Shown here: piece by piece, positions 37,287 through 47,681 of the stretch | Layout of the letters: each line of letters opens with the position of its first letter | Numbering within the stretch: position 1 is the first letter of the stretch | Source of the DNA: Acinetobacter terrae | GTDB taxonomy: Bacteria > Pseudomonadota > Gammaproteobacteria > Pseudomonadales > Moraxellaceae | Assembly (NCBI RefSeq): GCF_013004375.1 | Contig: NZ_JABERI010000001.1 | Location: forward strand, 1-64,000 | DNA: 64,000 nt | Direction of reading: 5' to 3' | Made by a program: the position numbers and the translations under genes | The notes under the pieces: model-generated | What the model saw: only the letters and a program-made list of their open reading frames with translations | Databases searched by the model: none | What the model was told of the DNA's origin: nothing

Positions 37287-38879
37287 TTAGTGTTCGCGTG
37301 TAGCACGGAATTGAATATCCGGATAACGCTCTTGCATGAGTTGCAAGTTGACACGACTTGGCGCCAGGTAAGTCAAATGACCACCGCCATCAATGGAGAG
37401 TTGGTCATGCGCCTTTTTCTTAAATTCGTTGAATTTCTTTTCATCATCACATGAAACCCAACGTACAGTATTGATGTTTACAGGCTCGTATACACAGTCA
37501 ACTTTGTATTCTTCTTTCAATCGGTACGCCACCACTTCAAACTGAAGCACACCAACCGCCCCTACAATCAAGTCATTACTGATTTGCGGCATAAATACCT
37601 GAGTCGCACCCTCTTCAGAAAGCTCTTTCAAACCTTTTTGCAGCTGCTTGGATTTTAGCGGATCTCTTAAACGTACACGACGGAACATTTCTGGTGCAAA
37701 GTGTGGAATACCGGTGAAATGAACATTTTCACCCGATGAAAAAGCATCACCGATTTGAATGGTACCGTGGTTGTGTAAACCAATGATGTCACCTGGCCAC
37801 GCTTCTTCGAGCTGTTCACGTTCACCCGCCAAAAAAGTTAGTGCATCACTAATCCGTACATCTTTACCCAGACGGACATGATTCATTTTTAAACCTTTCT
37901 CATACTTACCGGAACAGATTCGCATGAATGCAATACGGTCACGATGTTTCGGATCCATATTGGCCTGAATTTTAAATACAAAGCCGGTGAAACCTTCTTC
38001 AGTTGCTTCTACAGTACGTTCTTTGGTTGGATGCGCCTTAGGTTCAGGTGCCCACTTGATGAAAGCATCCAGAACATGATCCACCGCAAAGTTACCTAAA
38101 GCGGTACCAAACAAGACTGGGGTTTGCTTACCTTGCAAAAATAGCTCACGATCAATTGGATCATTGGCCATTTGCACCAGTTCCAAAGATTCTTCAAAGG
38201 CAGCAAAAGCAAGATCGCCGACTTTTTCACGCAAGTCTGGATAATCATAACCGTCACGAATTTCAATGTCGGTAATCGTTGAACCAAAACCGGCTTTGTA
38301 GACGTAAAATTTTTCTTCTAAAAGATTATAAACACCGGCGAAATCACGTCCTGTACCCATAGGCCAAGTCAGTGGCACACAACGGATTTTCAATACGTTT
38401 TCAATTTCGTCAAGCAATTCTAATGGCTCGCGGATTTCACGGTCCATTTTGTTGACGAAAGAAATGATTGGCGTGTCGCGCATACGACACACTTCCATCA
38501 ATTTAATGGTACGTTCTTCGACCCCTTTAGCACCGTCAATGACCATGAGTGCAGAGTCAACCGCAGTTAAAGTACGGTAAGTATCTTCCGAGAAGTCTTC
38601 ATGTCCCGGGGTGTCGAGCAAGTTAATGACATGATTTTTATAAGGAAACTGCATAACCGAGGTGGTGATGGAAATACCACGTTCTTTTTCCATTTCCATC
38701 CAGTCAGAAGTTGCAGCACGGTCTGACTTACGGCTTTTGACCATCCCGGCAACCTGAATCGCTTTACCCCATAACAACAGTTTTTCTGTCATGGTGGTTT
38801 TACCAGCATCGGGGTGGGAAATAATCGCGAATGTCCGTCGCTTCGCGACCTGTGCCGCTAATTCGTCTTTAAAACTCAT
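37287..38879 (-). CDS. prfC: Peptide chain release factor 3
   Basis: GTPase that recycles RF1/RF2 from the ribosome after peptide release. G1 SHPDAGKTT (22-30), [16 protein letters not shown] (G3), NKMDRE (G4), followed by domains II and III with the [13 protein letters not shown] and [17 protein letters not shown] stretches that distinguish RF3 from EF-G. 530 aa, the standard length. Confidence 0.97.
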   Translation of the reverse strand: MSFKDELAAQVAKRRTFAIISHPDAGKTTMTEKLLLWGKAIQVAGMVKSRKSDRAATSDWMEMEKERGISITTSVMQFPYKNHVINLLDTPGHEDFSEDTYRTLTAVDSALMVIDGAKGVEERTIKLMEVCRMRDTPIISFVNKMDREIREPLELLDEIENVLKIRCVPLTWPMGTGRDFAGVYNLLEEKFYVYKAGFGSTITDIEIRDGYDYPDLREKVGDLAFAAFEESLELVQMANDPIDRELFLQGKQTPVLFGTALGNFAVDHVLDAFIKWAPEPKAHPTKERTVEATEEGFTGFVFKIQANMDPKHRDRIAFMRICSGKYEKGLKMNHVRLGKDVRISDALTFLAGEREQLEEAWPGDIIGLHNHGTIQIGDAFSSGENVHFTGIPHFAPEMFRRVRLRDPLKSKQLQKGLKELSEEGATQVFMPQISNDLIVGAVGVLQFEVVAYRLKEEYKVDCVYEPVNINTVRWVSCDDEKKFNEFKKKAHDQLSIDGGGHLTYLAPSRVNLQLMQERYPDIQFRATREH

Positions 38880-39003
38880 GAAAGATACCTACTGCAGAAT
38901 GGCAGTGTAAAAGATCAGAACTGATCAATATAAAAATTTGGCGATATTGTAGCAGATCATCAAACTTTTGAAATGAACTAAACTTGTTCAAAGCTCAGCA
39001 ATC

Positions 39004-41073
39004 TTAAACAGGCAGCGCGTATTTGCTTTCTTCCAATCGATCAACATTCACCGGCATGCCTAGCAAATATCCTTGCAATTGCTGGCAACCTAAACGGGTC
39101 AGGATGTCTGCCTGCAATGGCGTTTCCACCCCTTCCGCGGTAACCACCAAACCCAATTTAATGGCTAATTTGATAATACTTTCTAAAATAATTTCATCTT
39201 TTGAACCAACGGACAGATCACGAATAAACTCTCGATCTATTTTCAATTCATCCACAGGCAAGTTCTTTAAATACAAGAAACTGGAATGCCCAGTCCCGAA
39301 GTCATCAATGGCCAGCTTGATGCCCATCTGACGCAGGCGCTCAAAACTCCGAATGCTGGCATCAATATGATGCATCGCGGTAGATTCAGTAATTTCAATG
39401 GCTAAATGATTGGGATTAATTTGATATTTACCAAATAAGCGCTCAAGGGTTGAAAATAAATGCTTATGTTCAAACTGTACCGCCGATAAATTCACCGCTA
39501 GCGGGAAATAATTTGAATCATTCTGTTCCCAAATTTGAATCTGCTTGCACGCTTGCTCGAGTGCCCAATAGCCCATTTGAATAATGAGTCCGGTTTTTTC
39601 AGCACCATCGATAAACATATTGGGGGTCAACAGTCCCAAGCTGGGATGGTTCCAGCGAATCAGTGCTTCCACACCACAAATTTCATGGCTTTTGGTGGTA
39701 AATTTGGGTTGATAAAACAGAATAAACTGTTGTTCTTCAACCGCTTTGTACAAATCATTGATCAACTTGGTCTGGCTTTTGGTTTCTTGTTGATCAACAC
39801 TGTAATTAAACACCGAATAGGTATTTCTGCCCTGATATTTAGACATCAACATTGCAGCATCGGCATTGATCAGCAAATCTTGTAAATTATTGCCATGATC
39901 TGGATACATCGCTATGCCGATACTACTGGAAATATTAATCTCTTTGCCAGCAATCAAGAAACTGTCTTGGATCAGCCTTAATACTTTTTCTGACTTTTCG
40001 ATCGCCTGTTCAATGCTTGCTCTTTCGAGTACCATCAAAAATTCATCGCTGCCGATACGAAGCAGTTTTTCCTTTTCTGCGAGTATGCGCTGAATGCGTG
40101 TAGCGAGTTGCACCAGCAATTGATCACCAACATGATGACCAAATACATCATTTACTGCCTTAAAGCGATCTAAATCAATATAAAGAAATGCAATTTTGTC
40201 ATCTCGATAACGATGCTCAGTAAATAGCAAATGTGAATATTCAGCCAGGAATAAACGATTCGGTAACTTGGTTAAATTATCTTGGACTGCTTGATTGGCA
40301 AGCTCACGATTGGCTTTAGAAAGCTGTTTATTGCGCGCTTCCAAGCGTAGTTCTAATACAGCTACTGTAAATGCAGCAACCAGGATTAAACTGCTTACAA
40401 AGATTACGCTAAATAAAATTAACCCTTCTCCAGTTTTATAATTCGAAACCAGTTGATTCGCATCAATAGCATAAAAAGCGGCAGAGGCCATACCAGTATA
40501 GTGCATACCCACAATGGTAAGTGCCATCATGAAAACAATAGAGGTTTTAATATGCAGCAATTTATGTACTGCCTTTTTATATTTAAAGGTCAGCCAAAAC
40601 GTTAAACCAGAACCAATAATGGCGATCAAGACTGAAAAAATGGTTAAGCGCGGATCATAATAAATTTGATGTTGATCAACGACCAAACCCAGCATCCCGG
40701 TATAGTGCATCCCAGCGATGCCTAAGCCCATCAGTACCGCGCCTAAGACAAGACGTAAAAATGGTAAGGTTGCACGGGTCGTTAGCCAAACAGCAAAGGT
40801 AGCAGCAATAAACGCGATCACATAAGAAAGGAAAGTAAGTCCATAGTCAAAAGAGTAGCTAGCAGGTAAATGGCAGGCGAGCATGCCCATAAAGTGCATA
40901 CACCAAATTGCAGCACCCAACATGCAACCACTTATAACAAGAAGAATTTTTTCATATTTCTGACGTAAGCCACGGAATAATGATTGTTCAATCGACACTG
41001 CAAAATAACAGGCCAAAACAGCAACAATAACTGAACCTACCACGAGGCTAAAATCATAATGTATATGAGCCAT
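39004..41073 (-). CDS. MHYT-GGDEF-EAL cyclic-di-GMP signalling protein
   Basis: 689 aa. The N-terminal seven-helix MHYT sensor (~1-235) has three repeats: CMHFMGM, GMHYTGML and GMHYTGMAS, proposed to bind a metal and sense gases such as O2, CO or NO. Next a GGDEF domain (~265-430) whose signature is degenerate, RIGSDEF. Last an EAL phosphodiesterase domain (~440-685) with intact GVEALIRWNHP, DDFGTGHSS and KIDREFI motifs. Net activity is therefore probably c-di-GMP breakdown, perhaps GTP-modulated by the GGDEF half. A histidine in the first repeat context is FM rather than YT but the ligand is kept. Monocistronic. Confidence 0.92.
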   Translation of the reverse strand: MAHIHYDFSLVVGSVIVAVLACYFAVSIEQSLFRGLRQKYEKILLVISGCMLGAAIWCMHFMGMLACHLPASYSFDYGLTFLSYVIAFIAATFAVWLTTRATLPFLRLVLGAVLMGLGIAGMHYTGMLGLVVDQHQIYYDPRLTIFSVLIAIIGSGLTFWLTFKYKKAVHKLLHIKTSIVFMMALTIVGMHYTGMASAAFYAIDANQLVSNYKTGEGLILFSVIFVSSLILVAAFTVAVLELRLEARNKQLSKANRELANQAVQDNLTKLPNRLFLAEYSHLLFTEHRYRDDKIAFLYIDLDRFKAVNDVFGHHVGDQLLVQLATRIQRILAEKEKLLRIGSDEFLMVLERASIEQAIEKSEKVLRLIQDSFLIAGKEINISSSIGIAMYPDHGNNLQDLLINADAAMLMSKYQGRNTYSVFNYSVDQQETKSQTKLINDLYKAVEEQQFILFYQPKFTTKSHEICGVEALIRWNHPSLGLLTPNMFIDGAEKTGLIIQMGYWALEQACKQIQIWEQNDSNYFPLAVNLSAVQFEHKHLFSTLERLFGKYQINPNHLAIEITESTAMHHIDASIRSFERLRQMGIKLAIDDFGTGHSSFLYLKNLPVDELKIDREFIRDLSVGSKDEIILESIIKLAIKLGLVVTAEGVETPLQADILTRLGCQQLQGYLLGMPVNVDRLEESKYALPV

Positions 41074-41310
41074 ATTAAGCTTCCGTATAGGTTATCTTTC
41101 TTGTTTTAATCCACGTTATTAATACCATTTATCCTTTCACAAAAGCTTTTCGTTCATTAAAGAGTACTTATAAAAACAATCAATTAAAACAAGCATCTAA
41201 TACTATTCTATTTTGGTCAAGTGATTATTACTCTATTCATTTTTATTACTAATTTATTTATTTAATTAATCAAAGATAGATCAAACTTTTGATCATTATC
41301 CCTACACCAG

Positions 41311-41487
41311 TCATATTTCCAGCTGTTCAAGGCATTCAATATGTTTCTCCATAAAATTCAGCGCTAATAAAAAATCTGGTTGCCAATGACAAGCAAAAGT
41401 CCAATCGGATGCATTACATTTTGTTGTATAGCCCGTTATTTGAAAGGAGACTATTTCAAATTCAAAACCACCAATACACAGACAAAT
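41311..41487 (-). pseudogene. Start-less reading frame, possible WapI-like immunity gene remnant
   Basis: The minus strand is open to a TGA at 41311, ending ...TGYTTKCNASDWTFACHW, QPDFLLALNFMEKHIECL and EQLEI. The coherent residue pattern suggests a former protein. A GY...N.SDW...W..D.LL...L..L layout loosely recalls WapI-type immunity proteins; this is only a pattern guess. There is no ATG/GTG/TTG before the conserved part, and the frame runs upstream into the prc terminator, so the 5' end seems lost. Confidence 0.35.
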
Positions 41488-41520
41488 AAAAAACCAGTCA
41501 GCTGACCTGACTGGTTTTTT
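41488..41520. terminator. Terminator of prc
   Basis: AAAAACCAGTCAG, short loop, CTGACTGGTTTTTT. Strong on either strand; 35 nt past the prc stop. Confidence 0.88.
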
Positions 41521-41554
41521 GGATATTTAAAGGAGTAACGTGTAATGAGTAAGC

Positions 41555-43753
41555 TTAGTTTGCAGTCGCTTTACCAGACTGTAATTTCGCGTAATCCAAT
41601 AAAATATTGGCAGATTCTGTGACAAACGCTTCTTCTTCAGGTAAATAAGGTCGTTGAGTTGCCTTCATTTTTGCACGTGACTCAATCAATGCATCCATAG
41701 AAGCCTGGTAGCTTTCCCAATTGGCATAAGGCTTTTGACCTGTCACCGCACGACGCTGATTTTCTGCCTCTAAAGTTTTCTGTTCCAGTGCATTTAACTC
41801 CGCTTTACGCTGATCAATATCAAGAACCACACGTTTTTGCTCTTCGGTTTTTTTAGCAATCGCTTTGCGTTGTTCTAAATATTTAAATTGCGGATCAGCC
41901 ACTACGCGTTGTTGCGACATTTGTGCCAGGTTTTGCACATACGGTTGTACAGAACCTTCACGCTTAAATGGTGCAGTTGGAATAGTATCCCATTTCAAGG
42001 CATTCTTGGCTTTACGCTCACCAAACTCTTCGTTGTAGATATCGACCAGTTTGATGTCAGGCACTACGCCTTTATTTTGGGTACTACCACCCGTGACACG
42101 ATAGAACTTTCGTTGCGTTAAGGTGGCTTGACCATGCGCCAGAGTATCCAGTTGAACTTGGGCTGTACCTTTACCTGTAGTGGTACTACCAATCACGATA
42201 CCGCGTTCATAATCCTGAATAGCCGCAGAATAAATTTCACTAGCAGATGCTGATGCCAAGTTCACCATGACTGCAAGTGGACCTGCATAAGTTTGTGCCC
42301 CGCCATCATCATCTTCAAACACGCTGACATTGCCATTACCATCACGAATTTGCACCACTGGACCTGACTTGATCACCTGACCCAGCATGCGCGCCACTTC
42401 TTCAAGTGAACCGCCCGGGTTATTACGTAAATCAATAATAATCCCGGTCACATTTTTCGCAGCCAAAGCTTTTAAAGCGTTGTTGGTGTCTTCAGAAACC
42501 GAGCGATAATCCGTACCTGCACGGCGCGCACGATAGTTCAGATAGAACGATGGGATTTCAATCACACCGAAAGTATAGTTTTTACCATCACGCTTAATAT
42601 CAACCGTACGTGAACGTACACCGGCATCTTCTTCCTGAATTACATCACGAACCAAGCTCACAGTCCGCGCCTGACTCATGGATGCACCGGCACCCAGTAA
42701 ACGTAGGCTGACTTTGGTTCCGCGCTTACCACGGATTAAACCCACTACTTCGTTACTTGCCCAGCCGATGACATCGACCATTTTTTCGCCGTCTTGTGCA
42801 ACACCGATAATGCGATCGCCTGATTTAATCTGACCTGATTTACTGGCTGGACCACCTTCGACAATGGTTTCAATCTTGGTGTAATCTTCATTACCGCGTT
42901 CTGGACGAATCGAAACCCCAATCCCCTCTAATTGCAAGGTGGTTTGACGATTCAACTCCATTGCATCTACAGGCGGGAAATAGTTACTGTGCGGATCATA
43001 GGTCAACATCATCGCATTTAAAGTTTTGTCCAAGACATCGTCACTTTTAACGCGGGTAATTCGTTCAAGTTGACGGGTATAACGCTTGGTCAAGGTTTGA
43101 ACAGGCGTTAAATCTTCGGGACTGGCTAAATCCTGACCATTGGCTAAAGCTGGATCAGCTTTTAATGCTTTCTGCTTCGCAGACTCTTCTTCTTTACTAA
43201 TGTTTAAGTTGATGAGTTGCGACACCAGCATTTTTTGCCAATGTGCGCGTTGCTCTGCTGCAGATTTGAAATAAGGTGCTTTTTCGCGATCGGTATCAAT
43301 ATAGACATTAGTTTGTTTCAAGTTTTGCGGCTTTTTCAACTCAGCCAACATGAACTCATAAAACTGTTTTAAACGTTCACGATATTGGGCATGAATCAAA
43401 TATGGACCGGATAAATCCCCGGCTTTTAGCGCAGCACCAAAATTGGCACCATAATTTTTCTTATATTGTTCAACTTCAGGTGCTAAAAATAATGAATGAT
43501 CTGCATCTAGGCTATCTAGATAAAAATCAAGAATTCGATTAGAGGTCGCGGCATCTAAACGTTGATTTAGGTAATGCTGACGGTCAACCAACGTCGCCAA
43601 TTGGCGCGATACAAGCGCTTGTTCTTGCGTTGGCTGTATAGATTGAGAAACTGCAACAGTCGTATTTGCAGCAATTGCCTCGTTTACTACATGAGTAAAG
43701 AAAAACCCTCCAGTCGCAATTGCAACTGCACAAGCTAATGTCTGAAGTTTCAT
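41555..43753 (-). CDS. prc: Carboxy-terminal (tail-specific) processing protease Prc
   Basis: Periplasmic S41 protease that trims or degrades envelope proteins, among them peptidoglycan endopeptidases. A signal peptide (1-29) leads to the N-terminal helical domain, a PDZ domain (~245-330, LEGIGVSIRPERGNEDYTKI onward) and the catalytic core with the Ser in NLASASASEIYSAAI and the Lys in GSTTTGKGTAQ. The C-terminal DUF3340-like helices are present. 732 aa. Divergent from nagZ, so two peptidoglycan-related genes share a control region. Confidence 0.94.
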   Translation of the reverse strand: MKLQTLACAVAIATGGFFFTHVVNEAIAANTTVAVSQSIQPTQEQALVSRQLATLVDRQHYLNQRLDAATSNRILDFYLDSLDADHSLFLAPEVEQYKKNYGANFGAALKAGDLSGPYLIHAQYRERLKQFYEFMLAELKKPQNLKQTNVYIDTDREKAPYFKSAAEQRAHWQKMLVSQLINLNISKEEESAKQKALKADPALANGQDLASPEDLTPVQTLTKRYTRQLERITRVKSDDVLDKTLNAMMLTYDPHSNYFPPVDAMELNRQTTLQLEGIGVSIRPERGNEDYTKIETIVEGGPASKSGQIKSGDRIIGVAQDGEKMVDVIGWASNEVVGLIRGKRGTKVSLRLLGAGASMSQARTVSLVRDVIQEEDAGVRSRTVDIKRDGKNYTFGVIEIPSFYLNYRARRAGTDYRSVSEDTNNALKALAAKNVTGIIIDLRNNPGGSLEEVARMLGQVIKSGPVVQIRDGNGNVSVFEDDDGGAQTYAGPLAVMVNLASASASEIYSAAIQDYERGIVIGSTTTGKGTAQVQLDTLAHGQATLTQRKFYRVTGGSTQNKGVVPDIKLVDIYNEEFGERKAKNALKWDTIPTAPFKREGSVQPYVQNLAQMSQQRVVADPQFKYLEQRKAIAKKTEEQKRVVLDIDQRKAELNALEQKTLEAENQRRAVTGQKPYANWESYQASMDALIESRAKMKATQRPYLPEEEAFVTESANILLDYAKLQSGKATAN

Positions 43754-43953
43754 AAATAATTCGTAATTCCTTGGTCTTTGACCAATATTCCAGCGTCATT
43801 TTTCAACATGAATGCAGTATATTCAAAATCTTAAACAACTTAATATGTGTATGTCGTGTAGTTTTATCATATTCTGTACTGTCAAAATGTAGCAAATCAT
43901 TGCAAAATTCGGGTATTGTTTTTTCTTTATAAAATTCCAACACGGACACCGAT

Positions 43954-44976
43954 ATGATTGGCGCATTGATGCTAGACATCGCTGGCACAGAACTTACTCA
44001 AGAAGATATTGAACTATTACGAACACCGCAAGTAGGTGGCATGATTTTATTTTCACGAAATATAAAATCGCCACAACAAGTTCGTGCTTTAACCGATCAT
44101 ATGCGTCGTATCAGACCCGATATTTTAATTGCCGTGGATCAGGAAGGCGGTCGCGTACAACGCTTAAAACAGGGCTTTAGCTTGCTTCCTGCAATGGGTC
44201 ATTTAGGCGAACTCTATCTCACCGAACCTGAAAAAGCGGTTGATTTAGCTGAGCAAAGTGGTTGGCTTATGGCAACCGAAGTCCTCGCTGTTGGCATCGA
44301 CTTTAGCTTTGCACCAGTATTGGACTTAAATGATGTCAGTGATGTAATTGGCGACCGTGGCTTTGCCAAAAATATTCAGGATATTGTCCCGCTTGCAAGT
44401 GCATTTTTAAAAGGAATGAAACGTGCAGGCATGGCCAATACAGGCAAACATTTCCCGGGTCATGGTTCAGTCAAAGCGGATTCGCATGTGGCAGCACCTG
44501 TAGATTCACGTTCTTATGACGAAATCTACAACAAGGATATGCAGACGTTTATTCAGCTGATGCCGCAACTGGATGCACTCATGCCAGCGCATGTGATTTA
44601 CGATCAGGTCGACCCCAACCCTGCCGGTTTCTCACCTTACTGGATTCAAAACATCTTACGTCAAGAGTTAAACTTTGATGGCGTGCTTTTCTCAGATGAC
44701 TTAACCATGCAAGCTGCCTGTGTAGCCGGTGGCGCTGATGCACGTATTCAGGCTGCACTCAAAGCCGGTTGTGATATGGGCTTAGTCTGTAACGACCGTT
44801 CAGCGGCTTGTCTTGCTTTAGAAGGTATTCGTGACTTAGCTTTACCGAATCAAAAACGTCTGGAACGCATGCGTGGACAGATCCCACAGATTACCGTAGA
44901 TGAAACGCTTAACTTAGGTGATGAATGGAAAAAAGTTCGAGATAATATCGAAAACTTTAAAAAATCATTTAATTAA
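43954..44976 (+). CDS. nagZ: Beta-N-acetylhexosaminidase NagZ
   Basis: Cytoplasmic GH3 enzyme of peptidoglycan recycling; it removes GlcNAc from anhydro-muropeptides, which in some bacteria controls AmpC induction. The catalytic signature AVDQEGGRVQRL (~62-73), the GKHFPGHGSVKADSH loop with its flexible His (~170-184), and the nucleophile Asp in FSDDLTM are present. 340 aa, as in E. coli. Followed by a terminator at 44983-45012. Confidence 0.95.
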   Translation: MIGALMLDIAGTELTQEDIELLRTPQVGGMILFSRNIKSPQQVRALTDHMRRIRPDILIAVDQEGGRVQRLKQGFSLLPAMGHLGELYLTEPEKAVDLAEQSGWLMATEVLAVGIDFSFAPVLDLNDVSDVIGDRGFAKNIQDIVPLASAFLKGMKRAGMANTGKHFPGHGSVKADSHVAAPVDSRSYDEIYNKDMQTFIQLMPQLDALMPAHVIYDQVDPNPAGFSPYWIQNILRQELNFDGVLFSDDLTMQAACVAGGADARIQAALKAGCDMGLVCNDRSAACLALEGIRDLALPNQKRLERMRGQIPQITVDETLNLGDEWKKVRDNIENFKKSFN

Positions 44977-44982
44977 TGCGAC

Positions 44983-45012
44983 AAAAGGAACACGACAAGG
45001 TGTTCCTTTTTC
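44983..45012 (+). terminator. Terminator of nagZ
   Basis: AAAAGGAACAC, 6-nt loop, GTGTTCCTTTT followed by Ts. Confidence 0.88.
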
Positions 45013-45158
45013 TTTATGATAATTAAAAAGAAAGTCATAGACTTCTTGTAGATATTTGCTGATATTAACTTTTAAAAGATACGAATCAGCTATATAAGAA
45101 GCCTATCAAACACTCACTTATATATTCAAAACTACAAAAACATACAGGTCAGGATGAC

Positions 45159-46019
45159 ATGACACAACCGCTTTCAGAACATCGACATATTTCATTTACT
45201 GCACATTACACCGGCTATATTTGGTACACCATGGGGATTTCACACCCGGTTTTTGCAACATCTAAAGGCAAAATGCTCGCCAAATTGGTTCACCCTTTAG
45301 AAAGTTGGGCTGAAAAATTTGTCGGTGGCAGTATGCGTACCACGCTAAAACAACGTCACCGCATGATTGATCAGCATCTCACGCAACTGATCGAGCAACA
45401 TCCAGATTTACAGGTCCTTGAAATCGCTAGTGGACTTTCTCCACGCGGTTGGAACTTTCGACAAAAACACCCCAATATCGATTATCGTGAACTTGATTTA
45501 CCCGGTATGGCAAAAGTCAAAACTCAAGCCTTGAAACAAATCGATGTGAATAGCCCTGAAGTTTTATCGGTTGATTTATTCACTGCAGATTTTGAGCAAG
45601 CTTTTCAAGTATTTGACTCAACTCGCCCATTGGTGGTGATTAGTGAAGGACTAATTAATTACTTTAATAAAGACATGCTATTGCAATTGCTGCAAGCGAT
45701 TACACATTACGGTCAGGACTTTAAAGAACTGCATTACCTGACTGATATTTATCCGGAACCGGTCAAAAATAAATTAGCTAATTTTATTTGGGCAAGCAGT
45801 AAACTACTGAAATGGATGTCACGTAGCGCGTTTAGTTTCCATTTTATTAATCCTCAACAAGCGCAAGACTTTTTCCAGCAAGCAGGTTTTGAAAATATCA
45901 CTGTTGTTCAACCTAAACAGTATTTTCAAGACCAGCCGACGAATGAATCCCCTAGTGATGAACACTTGGGGGATTTGGTATGGATGATTCATGCGAGCAA
46001 AAAAAACAGCGTTGAATAA
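45159..46019 (+). CDS. Class I SAM-dependent methyltransferase, leucine-carboxyl-methyltransferase-like
   Basis: 286 aa. The SAM-binding region is VLEIASGLSPRGWNFRQKHP (~88-107), with DYRELDLPGMAKVK after it and VVISEGLINYFNKD as the post-motif; this order is that of the LCMT/PPM family rather than small-molecule Rossmann enzymes with GxGxG. Substrate unknown. The stop lies inside a terminator hairpin. Between nagZ and a convergent hydrolase gene, with its own ~180-bp upstream region. Confidence 0.78.
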   Translation: MTQPLSEHRHISFTAHYTGYIWYTMGISHPVFATSKGKMLAKLVHPLESWAEKFVGGSMRTTLKQRHRMIDQHLTQLIEQHPDLQVLEIASGLSPRGWNFRQKHPNIDYRELDLPGMAKVKTQALKQIDVNSPEVLSVDLFTADFEQAFQVFDSTRPLVVISEGLINYFNKDMLLQLLQAITHYGQDFKELHYLTDIYPEPVKNKLANFIWASSKLLKWMSRSAFSFHFINPQQAQDFFQQAGFENITVVQPKQYFQDQPTNESPSDEHLGDLVWMIHASKKNSVE

Positions 46020-46028
46020 CGCTGTTTT
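46003..46028. terminator. Bidirectional terminator overlapping the methyltransferase 3' end
   Basis: AAAACAGCGTT-gaat-AACGCTGTTTT. The left arm encodes the last residues (NSV) and the stop lies in the loop and right arm; the convergent hydrolase gene ends 20 nt away. Confidence 0.82.
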
Positions 46029-46047
46029 CATCCTGGCAAGGAAGCGC

Positions 46048-47379
46048 TTAACTGACTGATTCCAGTACCAGCATCGCTTCTTTTTGTCGTTGTACATAAC
46101 GCAATAAACGTTCTGCCACTTCAAAACTGCCATGTTTAAATAAGGCGCGAATTTGTGTTGCATCTACCTCAAAAATCAAACATTCAATCTTGAATTGACC
46201 TTCTTCATCTTCCAAATGCAAGGCCAAATCACGTGGATATTGCTCAACTTTTGCAGTTAGACCTTCAGCAAATTCAAGTAAAACCCCAAAGAAGTTTAGA
46301 TCAATAATATGAGTGGGCAATTGCAACTCTGAATGGCGATGGGTCAATACAGTCATTGGGTTTTGTACTGCAATGCGTTCTTCACCGCGACGTTCCAAGG
46401 TCAGCAATTGCGCCCGTGTCATCGGGATAATTCCTTCCACAGTGTGAAGCGGTTGACCCTGCAAGAACGTTGCAAACAAACTCATGGTTTCCTTACGGCG
46501 CTGTAATTGCGGTACATGATCTGCATTGGCAATCATTGCAAATTCCATGTCTGGACATTGCAAGGCAAAATTTGCATTTTCATGTGGCAAAGTAAAACTG
46601 TCATATTGCCCACAAGCCACCAGTACTTTACATTCAGGAATTGGCACGTCCGTTAAACGCAGTAAACGGCTACAGTTAATTTCATAGCGATCTTGCTCGG
46701 TTGCAGTAAACTCAGCCATCTGTTTAAAGAATAAACGTTTCGCAGTGGGTGACATGCGGGTTTGATCAATTTTGGCATGATTGACCAAATACAAAATTAC
46801 CGCTTGGCCAAACTCGTCCATGCGTTGTTCTTTCATTAAATGCAAAGACTCTTCCAGCAACATGCGCCAGCTTTTACGGGTTTTTTGCATCACACCCATC
46901 AAGATCATACGGTCAATCAATTCAGGGCGTTGATGTGCCAAGCCTGAAGCGACCACTGAACCTAGCGACATCCCCATGACCGAAACTTTGGACAAATTTT
47001 CTATATCCAGCCATTCACCGAGCATACGTGCCAAATCCGGCAATTCCAAAGTTCCTGCAGAAACACCGGTATCACGATTGGTAATTTGTTGATTCGCGCC
47101 CATAGAAGGTAAATCAATGAGGATAATCGGACCTGCACTGAGCAATTGTTCAACACAATATTTATAAGAGTTGAAGTTTTGAAATGCCCCGCCAATGATG
47201 ACGATTGGAGTATTGTGAATCGTTTCAGGTTGAGTAATCGCCATATATTCAATTTTCCAGCCCTTGATCCACGTTGTACGTGCAGGCTCTTTAAAACTGT
47301 TTCTATGGTAAAGATCAAAAAAGCCAAAACTCGTGTTTGATTCTTGTACTTCCGAGTCCATTTGGATCATGGAATTCAT
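46048..47379 (-). CDS. RhlA-like alpha/beta hydrolase fused to a C-terminal PilZ-like domain
   Basis: 443 aa. Residues ~55-310 form an alpha/beta hydrolase with nucleophile S138 in GMSLGS, an acid near D260 (CGQYDSF) and the catalytic His H288 in ANADHVP. The long helical cap (170-240) resembles RhlA, the acyl-dimer synthase. After ~325 a PilZ-like domain follows: RRGEER at 330-335 supplies RxxxR, and DLNFFG (360-365) stands where (D/N)xSxxG is usual, Ser replaced by Asn. This could let c-di-GMP control a lipid-acting hydrolase. The start ATG follows an excellent GGAGGAAGG site. Confidence 0.78.
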   Translation of the reverse strand: MNSMIQMDSEVQESNTSFGFFDLYHRNSFKEPARTTWIKGWKIEYMAITQPETIHNTPIVIIGGAFQNFNSYKYCVEQLLSAGPIILIDLPSMGANQQITNRDTGVSAGTLELPDLARMLGEWLDIENLSKVSVMGMSLGSVVASGLAHQRPELIDRMILMGVMQKTRKSWRMLLEESLHLMKEQRMDEFGQAVILYLVNHAKIDQTRMSPTAKRLFFKQMAEFTATEQDRYEINCSRLLRLTDVPIPECKVLVACGQYDSFTLPHENANFALQCPDMEFAMIANADHVPQLQRRKETMSLFATFLQGQPLHTVEGIIPMTRAQLLTLERRGEERIAVQNPMTVLTHRHSELQLPTHIIDLNFFGVLLEFAEGLTAKVEQYPRDLALHLEDEEGQFKIECLIFEVDATQIRALFKHGSFEVAERLLRYVQRQKEAMLVLESVS

Positions 47380-47681
47380 ATCCCTTCCTCCATTCCTGCC
47401 TTATTGTTATTTTGCAAGAAAATAAATATAGAATTTCTGCGCTGTACTGCATCCATTCATTTGCTTTAATTATCAGACATCAATGTCACTATTTTTTATT
47501 CTATACAGAGGATGATTTAACACGCAACTTATTCCATGACCACTCATCTAAATTTACAAACTAAAGAATTTAAAAATATGAATCGCTTGAAAAGTTTCAA
47601 AAATTTTTTCCAGATAGATGCTTCATTGTCTTGTTCCAGACTGTTACTATCGAAGGTGTAATTTCTAAGTGATCAACCGCT
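47380..47681. other. Divergent promoter region between the PilZ-hydrolase gene and proA
   Basis: 302 bp, AT-rich, holding the two divergent promoters. No convincing consensus promoter, operator or small gene stands out. Confidence 0.45.

Larger units (their letters stand above)
41074..41554. other. 480-bp region between prc and the MHYT gene
   Basis: Next to prc there is a bidirectional terminator (41488-41520), then a start-less minus-strand reading frame (41311-41487), then ~235 bp of AT-rich DNA carrying the presumed promoter of the MHYT gene. No repeats are recognised. Confidence 0.5.
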
